A stretch of DNA of 5,698 bases from Bacillota bacterium. Its GTDB lineage: Bacteria > Bacillota > Clostridia > Peptostreptococcales > Anaerovoracaceae. The stretch spans positions 1-5,698 of the forward strand of contig JAFOGM010000074.1 in the NCBI GenBank assembly GCA_017386805.1, given 5' to 3'. A program made the position numbers and the translations under genes. Each line of letters starts with the position of its first letter. Position 1 is the stretch's first letter. The notes beneath the pieces are model-generated. The model saw nothing but the letters and a program-made list of their open reading frames with translations. It did no database searches and was not told where the DNA came from. Positions 1-4,808 of the stretch are shown here, one piece after another.

Positions 1-433
1 CGACTACGAAATCGTCTTCGACCAGAAGGAGACGGCGCCGATGCGCCGGCTGACTGCCGCAGGGCTGGTAAGTGCAGGGGAACGGGAAGCCTTCCTGGAG
101 GACCAGGACCGCTTCGCCCTGGATCATGGGGTGTTTGAACGTGTGGACACTATTATCTTTGATGAATTGAAATCCACCGGCGTGAGTCTCCTGCACAAGG
201 AGACCGGCCGTGGACTGCGCATGGACTTTGAGGGCTTCCCCATGATGGCCTTCTGGACCAAAGGTGCGGAAAAGGCGCCGTTTATCTGTATCGAACCGTG
301 GCACGGCTGCGCGGCTGTGGACAATGAAAGCGGGGAGTTTGAAGATAAGCCCCACTGCATGGTGCTGCAGCCGGGAGAACGTAAGGAACTCTGTTACAAG
401 GTGACCGTGAAGCAGCCCTTAGGATTCTTTTGA
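1..433 (+). CDS. Aldose 1-epimerase (galactose mutarotase) family protein, LacX-like, C-terminal part
   Basis: The first complete codon is at position 2 and the frame stays open to the TGA at 431-433, giving 143 residues of a protein whose N-terminus lies before the window. Enzymes of this family interconvert alpha and beta anomers of aldoses in the cytoplasm, and LacX-type members are common in Firmicutes. The recognisable block is EPWHG at visible residues 98-102, preceded by a hydrophobic GFPMMAFWTKG strand and followed by an acidic segment, a K-P-H and LQPGE. This is the usual C-terminal signature of the LacX/YeaD-like branch, and the Glu of EPW is the likely catalytic base (inference). 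A family member is normally about 290-300 residues, so roughly half is present. There is no terminator after it, and the next promoter overlaps its stop codon. The exact sugar cannot be told. Confidence 0.82.
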   Translation, partial: DYEIVFDQKETAPMRRLTAAGLVSAGEREAFLEDQDRFALDHGVFERVDTIIFDELKSTGVSLLHKETGRGLRMDFEGFPMMAFWTKGAEKAPFICIEPWHGCAAVDNESGEFEDKPHCMVLQPGERKELCYKVTVKQPLGFF

Positions 434-458
434 CAGTTTTATTAGAGAGTGGTATGAT
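430..458 (+). promoter_or_regulatory. Sigma-A type promoter of the sulfatase/ABC importer operon
   Basis: A perfect -35 box TTGACA lies at 430-435, followed by a 17-base spacer and a -10 box TATGAT at 453-458, preceded by TGG so that an extended -10 (TGN) is also present. Transcription should start near 464-466, leaving a leader of about 80 bases before the sulfatase start codon at 547. The -35 box contains the stop codon of the upstream epimerase gene. Such a strong core promoter suggests high basal activity or control by a repressor. The operator is not proven. Confidence 0.82.
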
Positions 459-488
459 TAAAGGTACTAGAATTAGATAAAATGGTAT
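441..488 (+). repeat. Imperfect direct repeat across the promoter and start of the leader
   Basis: ATTAGA plus TGGTAT occurs twice: ATTAGA at 441-446 with TGGTAT at 450-455 (three bases between), and ATTAGA at 472-477 with TGGTAT at 483-488 (five bases between). The first copy covers the -10 box and the second lies just after the expected transcription start. The second copy is followed by AAC, so it looks like an extended -10 (TGGTATAAC) but has no recognisable -35 box at the right distance. It may be a pair of regulator sites, a second weak promoter, or a chance echo in AT-rich DNA. Confidence 0.4.
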
Positions 489-532
489 AACTTGGGCGAC
501 GGAGTTGTGTTTGGGCAGCAGAGTCGCTGGAA

Positions 533-539
533 AGGAAGA
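533..539 (+). promoter_or_regulatory. Ribosome binding site that fixes the sulfatase start
   Basis: The purine run AGGAAGA sits about seven bases before the ATG at 547. The reading frame is open further upstream to a TTG at 505, but the GGAG at 501-504 touches that codon directly, which is too close to serve it. The ATG also begins right at the conserved N-terminus of the sulfatase fold, so 547 is preferred. Confidence 0.7.
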
Positions 540-546
540 AACGACC

Positions 547-1998
547 ATGGCAAAACGTAAAAATGTATTACTGATCCTCTCTGACCAGCAGCGTCTGGAT
601 ACGGTCAGTGCTTACGGAATGAACGACATCTGTAAGACACCCCATATCGACCAGCTGGCCAAAGAAGGTATGAAGTTCACAAATGCCTATACACCGTCGG
701 CCATTTGTGCACCGGCAAGAGCCAGCGTTATGACAGGGCTGTATCCTCACAAGCACGGCGTAGTGGACAACTTCACCTGCATCAAGGAAGGAACTCCGCT
801 GCTGGGCGATTGCATGCACGATGCCGGATATTTCTGCGGTTATGCAGGAAAGTGGCACGTTGACCCGGTAAAGATGCCGGAAGAATGTGGTTTCGATGAT
901 GGAAAGCCCTTCATGGGATATGCGTTCCCCGGAAGCCAGGTCTTCCCCAGTCTGATTTTCAATCAGCCGCCTGACAACGAACCCAACTACTATGAATTAT
1001 ATCTGAAGGAAAACGGCTTCGAAAACGTGGACGTTTCCAACGGCTTCTTAGGCGATAACCCGGCACTGCAGATCCAGGAAATGTTCTGTAAGCACGAAGG
1101 TCCGCTGGAAAGCACCATCGAATACTTCGTTGCTCACGAAACCAACCGCCTGATCGACAAGGCTAAGGAAGAAGACAAACCCTTCTTCATCTGGGCAAAC
1201 TTCTGGGGACCGCACTCTCCCAGTATCGTTCCCGAACCGTACTATTCTATGTACAACCCGGACGACATTCCGGAACATCCCAGCTACTGCGACGACCTGC
1301 TGGATAAGCCCTATGGCTATTATCTGAGCGAAAAGATGTGGGGTCTCGGAAACTACGGTTGGAAGGGCTTCCAGGAAATCGCTGCCCGTTACTACGGTCA
1401 CTGCACCATGATCGACGACATGATCGGTATGATTGTAGATAAGCTGAAGGCCGAAGGCCTGTATGATGACACCATCATCATCTACACCGCCGACCACGGC
1501 GATTGCCTCGGCGCGCATAAGCTGATCGAAAAGGGTGCCTTCACCTTCCAGGAAATCTATCGTATTCCTATGGTTGTGAAGGGTGCCGGTACCAAGGATA
1601 ACGACAGCTTCGTTTATCTGCACGAAATGATGCCCACCATTCTGGATGTGGCTGGCGTGAAGCCGCCTCAGCCGGTGGATGGGGAAAGTGTTCTGCCTCT
1701 GATGATGGGCGAAAAAGAAAGCAACGGTCGTACGGAAGTCTTCTGTGAATATCACAACCACTTCTACACCCACCGTCAGCGTATGGTCTGCGACCTGGAT
1801 TATCAGTTCACCTTCAATGAAAGCGAACGAGGCGAACTGTACGACCTGAAGAAAGACCCGTACCAGCTGAAGAACGTCTGCTATGATCCTGATTATGCAG
1901 AGATCAAAAAGGAATATATGGAAAAGCTGTCCAAGTACTTGAAGGAATTGAATGATCCGGCAAGTACCTGGTACCATCGCATCAAAGAGTTCTATTAG
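547..1998 (+). CDS. Cytoplasmic type I sulfatase (formylglycine-dependent, alkaline phosphatase superfamily)
   Basis: This 483-residue protein should hydrolyse an organic sulfate ester to sulfate and an alcohol. It starts with the family's first strand, NVLLILSDQQR, where Asp13 and Gln14 are calcium ligands. The formylglycine signature is C-A-P-A-R at 54-58 followed by the M-T-G at 62-64, so Cys54 is the residue to be converted. Further expected active-site residues are Lys102 and His104 (GKWH), His223 (FWGPHSP), Asp316-His317 (TADHGD) and Lys329. Length is normal for the family. There is no signal peptide or membrane segment, so it should act in the cytoplasm. It is the first gene of an operon and is 16 bases from the permease gene of an ABC importer, which points to an imported substrate. 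The DQ/DH ligand set is also seen in choline-sulfatase and phosphonate monoester hydrolase relatives, so an ester of another oxyanion cannot be excluded. No maturation enzyme is visible. Confidence 0.9.
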   Translation: MAKRKNVLLILSDQQRLDTVSAYGMNDICKTPHIDQLAKEGMKFTNAYTPSAICAPARASVMTGLYPHKHGVVDNFTCIKEGTPLLGDCMHDAGYFCGYAGKWHVDPVKMPEECGFDDGKPFMGYAFPGSQVFPSLIFNQPPDNEPNYYELYLKENGFENVDVSNGFLGDNPALQIQEMFCKHEGPLESTIEYFVAHETNRLIDKAKEEDKPFFIWANFWGPHSPSIVPEPYYSMYNPDDIPEHPSYCDDLLDKPYGYYLSEKMWGLGNYGWKGFQEIAARYYGHCTMIDDMIGMIVDKLKAEGLYDDTIIIYTADHGDCLGAHKLIEKGAFTFQEIYRIPMVVKGAGTKDNDSFVYLHEMMPTILDVAGVKPPQPVDGESVLPLMMGEKESNGRTEVFCEYHNHFYTHRQRMVCDLDYQFTFNESERGELYDLKKDPYQLKNVCYDPDYAEIKKEYMEKLSKYLKELNDPASTWYHRIKEFY

Positions 1999-2014
1999 AA
2001 AAGGCGGAGAGAAC

Positions 2015-2800
2015 ATGTTAAAAAAGAAAAACAGCATTATTGACAAAATCCCGAATTGGGGTTGGCTGATGATCAGTTTAGCTACAGCCATCGTTCTGTG
2101 GTATTTCCTGAGCATCGGTGAAAAGACCAGCCGTTGCTTCCCCTTCATCGACAAGATGATCATTGCGTTCCAGACCGTTACCGAACGTGAAATTCTGTGG
2201 GCCGATATCAAGAGCAGTATGATTTCCGTACTGATGGGCTTTGCCTTCGGTTTCCTCACCAGTGTTCCGGTAGCTTTCCTGATGGCTTGGTACCGCCCGG
2301 TACAGCACATCGTGGAACCCTGGATCCAGTTCATCCGTAACATTCCGCCTCTCGCTTACGTACCTCTGGTTGTAATCGGTGCCGGCGTAGGTCGTGTTCC
2401 CCAGGTTATCGTAATCTGGCTGGCTACCTTCCTGACCATGACGATCACCATCTACCAGGGTGTCCGCAACGTGGACTCCACTCTGATCAAGGCTGCAAGA
2501 GTTCTGGGTGCAAAGGACAAGGATCTGTTCGTGAAGGTTATCTTCCCGGCAACCACCCCCTTCATCCTGACCGCAGTTCGTCTGGGTGCATCCGTTGCTC
2601 TGACCACCCTGATCGCTGCAGAATCCACCGGTGCATTCGCCGGCCTGGGTATGCGTATCCGTTCCTTCAACAACAGCTACGAAGTTGAACCCATGCTGCT
2701 GTACATCATTCTGATCGGTATCATCGGGATTTCCATCGAAAAGATCATCAAGTTCCTGGAAAAGAAACTGACCGGCTGGCAGGAAACCAGACAGGTATAA
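2015..2800 (+). CDS. ABC importer permease, SsuC/TauC type (BPD transporter family)
   Basis: This 261-residue integral membrane protein is predicted to form the channel of an importer for sulfonate-, nitrate- or taurine-like small molecules. A short basic N-terminus is followed by a first membrane helix at about 17-34, and further hydrophobic segments occur near 70-90, 110-145, 180-200 and 235-250. The stretch EPWIQFIRNIPPLAYVPL (from Glu101) is typical of SsuC/TauC permeases. The cytoplasmic coupling loop that docks onto the ATPase is KAARVLGA at 159-166 with the following LFVKVIFPA. The frame is open upstream to an ATG at 1952, but that would overlap the sulfatase gene by 47 bases. The ATG at 2015 is preceded by GGCGGAGAG at 2003-2011 and starts at a sensible N-terminus. 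It lies 16 bases after the sulfatase gene and 15 bases before the ATPase gene. Confidence 0.92.
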   Translation: MLKKKNSIIDKIPNWGWLMISLATAIVLWYFLSIGEKTSRCFPFIDKMIIAFQTVTEREILWADIKSSMISVLMGFAFGFLTSVPVAFLMAWYRPVQHIVEPWIQFIRNIPPLAYVPLVVIGAGVGRVPQVIVIWLATFLTMTITIYQGVRNVDSTLIKAARVLGAKDKDLFVKVIFPATTPFILTAVRLGASVALTTLIAAESTGAFAGLGMRIRSFNNSYEVEPMLLYIILIGIIGISIEKIIKFLEKKLTGWQETRQV

Positions 2801-2815
2801 TCGGAGGTTGAAGAA

Positions 2816-3604
2816 ATGGCAGAAGAAAGAAAAGTAAAAGTAAAAATCGACCATGTCGAAAAAATTTATGACGGCCGCCAGGGTAAGATGATTGCCCTGA
2901 ACGGCGTAGATCTGGATATCTACGAAAACGAATTCATCTGCGTGGTAGGCCCCTCCGGCTGCGGTAAGTCCACTCTGCTGAACATCATCGCAGGTCTGCT
3001 GGAACCCACCAGCGGCGCAGTTTATGTAGACGGAAATAAGGTCGTAGGTACCGGTACCGAACGAGGCGTTGTATTCCAGCAGTATGCGCTGTTCCCCTGG
3101 CTGACCGTAAAGAAGAACGTTATGTTCGGTCTGAAGCTGAAGGGAATGTCCGACGCAGAAGCAGAACCCATCGCCATGAAGTACATCAAGATGGTACAGC
3201 TGGAAGACTTCGTTGATGCATATCCCAAGGAGCTGTCCGGCGGTATGAAGCAGCGTGTAGCCATTGCCCGTGCTTATGCGGTTCAGCCGGAAGTACTGCT
3301 GATGGACGAACCTTTCGGTGCGCTGGACGCACAGACCCGTACCCAGCTGCAGGCGGAACTGATCCAGACCTGGCAGGAAGAAAAGAAGACCTGCTTCTTC
3401 ATCACCCACGACGTAGATGAAGCGGTTATTCTGGCTACCAAGGTCATCGTTATGAGTGCCCGTCCCGGTCGTATCAAGAGAATCATCGATATCGATTTAC
3501 CCTATCCCAGAACTCAGGAAATGAAGATGACCAAAGAATACATGGATCTGAAGAATGAAGTTTGGGGCGAAGTATACCAGGAATACCTGGAAGTTCGTAA
3601 ATAA
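2816..3604 (+). CDS. ABC importer ATPase, SsuB/TauB type
   Basis: This 262-residue cytoplasmic ATPase powers the importer by ATP hydrolysis at the membrane, working as a dimer with the permease. All nucleotide-binding motifs are intact: Walker A GPSGCGKST at 45-53, the Q-loop glutamine at about 88 within VFQQYALFPW, the signature LSGGMKQR at 140-147, Walker B VLLMDEP at 160-166 with catalytic Glu165, the D-loop ALD at 169-171 and the switch His198 in ITHDVDEA. The form FQQYALFPWLTV and the tail VMSARPGRI are characteristic of the nitrate/sulfonate/taurine (SsuB/TauB/NrtD) branch. Length is usual and no extra regulatory domain is present. GGAGG at 2803-2807 is eight bases before the start. Which compound is carried is set by the binding protein and not visible here. 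Confidence 0.94.
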   Translation: MAEERKVKVKIDHVEKIYDGRQGKMIALNGVDLDIYENEFICVVGPSGCGKSTLLNIIAGLLEPTSGAVYVDGNKVVGTGTERGVVFQQYALFPWLTVKKNVMFGLKLKGMSDAEAEPIAMKYIKMVQLEDFVDAYPKELSGGMKQRVAIARAYAVQPEVLLMDEPFGALDAQTRTQLQAELIQTWQEEKKTCFFITHDVDEAVILATKVIVMSARPGRIKRIIDIDLPYPRTQEMKMTKEYMDLKNEVWGEVYQEYLEVRK

Positions 3605-3610
3605 CACTGG

Positions 3611-3634
3611 CCATTTTGGGAATCAACCCAATGG
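3611..3634 (+). other. Hairpin between the ATPase and binding-protein genes
   Basis: CCATT at 3611-3615 and GGG at 3618-3620 pair with CCC at 3627-3629 and AATGG at 3630-3634. This gives eight base pairs with a two-base bulge (TT, 3616-3617) and a six-base loop AATCAA. No run of T follows, so it is not an intrinsic terminator. Hairpins at this place in importer operons often stabilise or separate the segment for the binding protein, which is needed in larger amounts. That role is inference. Confidence 0.5.
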
Positions 3635-3643
3635 ATATATTTA

Positions 3644-3651
3644 AGAGGAGG
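3644..3651 (+). promoter_or_regulatory. Strong ribosome binding site of the substrate-binding protein gene
   Basis: AGAGGAGG matches the anti-Shine-Dalgarno sequence nearly perfectly. The spacing to the ATG at 3663 is 11 bases, a little longer than ideal. It is the best-matching site among the operon genes, in line with high output of the binding protein. Confidence 0.75.
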
Positions 3652-3662
3652 ATAATCAAACT

Positions 3663-4655
3663 ATGAAGAAAAGATTATTTGCACTGCTCATGGCACTGGT
3701 AATGATCCTGTCCATGACCGCTTGCGGCGGCAACGATGAACCCGCAGCAGACGAAACCATCAAGCTGAACATCGGTTACATGCCGAACTACGGTTCTCTG
3801 TGGTCCGTTACCACCGCGATCGAAAAGGGCTACTTCGAAGAAGCTGGTATCGAAGTTACCCTGTGGGAATTTGCTGATGGTCCGACCATCATCAACGCTA
3901 TGGAATCCGGTACCATCGACATGGGTTACATCGGCCACGGCGCACACAAGCTGTGCATCCAGGGCAAGGCTAAGATCTTCGCTCTGTCCCACATCTCCAA
4001 CGGCGACGCTGTAATCGGCGGCCCCGGCGTTGCAACTCTGGAAGACCTGGCTGGTAAGACCGTAGGTTACACCGCTGGTACCTCCAGTGAAGACATCCTG
4101 AAGAACGCTCTGGCTAAGGCTGGTCTGACCATGGACGACATCGTTGCTATGGAAATGGGTGCTGAAAACCTGACCACCGCTATGCTGTCCGGTTCTCTGG
4201 ACGCTTGCGCATGCTGGTCCCCCAACTCCCTGAAGATCATGGAAGAAATGGAAGGCGCTACTAAGCTGGCTGACAACGTAATGTTCTCCGACAACAGCGT
4301 ATCTCTGGCTTCCTGGATCGTTCTGGACGGCTATGCAGCTGAGCACGGCGACAACATCCTGGCATTCACCAAGGCTCTGTACAAGGCTATGGACTATGCA
4401 GCAGATGCTAACTACGAAGAAGTAGCTGGTTACGTTGCTGCTCAGACCAAGACCGACGAAACTGGCGTTTACGCACAGCGCGGTGACGCAGACTGGCTGA
4501 CCGGTGCAGAAGTTGCTGCAGGTGCTGCTGACGGTACCGTTGAAGCTTACTACCTGACTCAGCAGAAGAACTTCATCGCTTCCGGTGCTGTTACCGAAGA
4601 AGTTCCTGTTGCTGACTACGTAATGCTGGACAACATGATCGAAGCTGGAAAGTAA
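3663..4655 (+). CDS. Substrate-binding lipoprotein of the ABC importer (SsuA/TauA/NMT1-like)
   Basis: This 330-residue protein captures the substrate outside the cytoplasmic membrane and delivers it to the permease. The N-terminus is a lipoprotein signal: MKKR, a hydrophobic stretch to about residue 17, then M-T-A-C with Cys21 as the lipid-modified residue. Met at the -3 position is less usual than Leu. A Gly-Gly-Asn-Asp-Glu linker follows. The mature part has the SsuA/THI5-like two-lobe pattern: KLNIGYMPNYGSLW at the start, KGYFEEAGIEVTLWEF, the SGTIDMGYIG loop ending in His92, the DLAGKTVGYTAGTSSEDIL hinge region and LSGSLDACACWSPN at about 177-188. In relatives the last block is often D-A-x-x-W-x-P, so Cys182 and Cys184 near the pocket are unusual. 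Codon choice is strongly restricted (AAC, CTG, GAA, GCT, GGT), which suggests high expression. The substrate is inferred to be a sulfate ester or sulfonate from the operon, not from the protein. Confidence 0.9.
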   Translation: MKKRLFALLMALVMILSMTACGGNDEPAADETIKLNIGYMPNYGSLWSVTTAIEKGYFEEAGIEVTLWEFADGPTIINAMESGTIDMGYIGHGAHKLCIQGKAKIFALSHISNGDAVIGGPGVATLEDLAGKTVGYTAGTSSEDILKNALAKAGLTMDDIVAMEMGAENLTTAMLSGSLDACACWSPNSLKIMEEMEGATKLADNVMFSDNSVSLASWIVLDGYAAEHGDNILAFTKALYKAMDYAADANYEEVAGYVAAQTKTDETGVYAQRGDADWLTGAEVAAGAADGTVEAYYLTQQKNFIASGAVTEEVPVADYVMLDNMIEAGK

Positions 4656-4668
4656 TTCTTTCAACATC

Positions 4669-4698
4669 AAAAAAGCTGCTCGAAAGAGCAGCTTTTTT
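4669..4698 (+). terminator. Intrinsic terminator of the sulfatase/importer operon
   Basis: The stem GCTGCTC (4675-4681) pairs perfectly with GAGCAGC (4686-4692) around a GAAA tetraloop. It is flanked by six A before and six T after (4669-4674 and 4693-4698). It begins 14 bases after the stop codon of the binding-protein gene. The matching A and T tracts mean it could also work on the opposite strand. Confidence 0.95.
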
Positions 4699-4708
4699 AT
4701 TGCCTGCG

Positions 4709-4737
4709 TTGAAACCGGAGGGTTGCCGCGATATAAT
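4709..4737 (+). promoter_or_regulatory. Sigma-A type promoter of the amidohydrolase gene
   Basis: TTGAAA at 4709-4714 (five of six bases of the -35 consensus), a 17-base spacer and a perfect TATAAT at 4732-4737. It sits just after the terminator, so the amidohydrolase is a transcription unit of its own. The start of transcription is expected near 4743-4745, giving a leader of about 65 bases. Confidence 0.82.
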
Positions 4738-4751
4738 GGAAGAAGCGACGC

Positions 4752-4784
4752 GCGGACAGGGACGGCCGGAGGCCGGGCTGCCGC
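4752..4784 (+). promoter_or_regulatory. GC-rich imperfect hairpin in the amidohydrolase leader
   Basis: Three stacked stems are visible: GCGG (4752-4755) with CCGC (4781-4784), CAG (4757-4759) with CTG (4778-4780), and CGGCC (4763-4767) with GGCCG (4771-4775) closing a three-base GGA loop. There is a single-base bulge at 4756 and a small internal loop. It lies between the predicted transcription start and the ribosome binding site GAGGT (4796-4800). No T-run follows, so it is not a terminator. It could steady the transcript, delay translation or bind a regulator, and no known riboswitch class is recognised. Confidence 0.45.
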
Positions 4785-4808
4785 AGAAAGAAAACGAGGT
4801 ACACAAGA

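Noticed and set aside
505..546. Upstream TTG starts (505, 511) for the sulfatase
   Set aside because: The added residues are not part of the sulfatase fold, the GGAG at 501-504 is too close to 505, and the ATG at 547 has a good site and begins at the conserved N-terminus.
1952..2014. Upstream ATG for the permease overlapping the sulfatase gene
   Set aside because: It would overlap the sulfatase gene by 47 bases and add a non-conserved stretch; the ATG at 2015 has a clear ribosome binding site.
3047..3058. Tandem GGTACC repeat
   Set aside because: It sits inside the ATPase gene and simply encodes Val-Gly-Thr-Gly-Thr; no further copies suggest a functional repeat.
1048..3409. Two long open frames on the - strand (1048-2343 and 2078-3409), each above 430 codons
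   Set aside because: They lie opposite intact genes with full motif sets, give low-complexity, family-less proteins, lack ribosome binding sites, and are open because the + strand codons used rarely produce stops in reverse.
3636..3641. TATATT as a -10 box for a separate promoter of the binding-protein gene
   Set aside because: There is no acceptable -35 box at 16-18 bases upstream, where the sequence is part of the hairpin.
3675..4670. Open frame of 331 codons on the - strand opposite the binding-protein gene
   Set aside because: The same codon-bias shadow; its start would lie inside the terminator stem and its product shows no recognisable domain.
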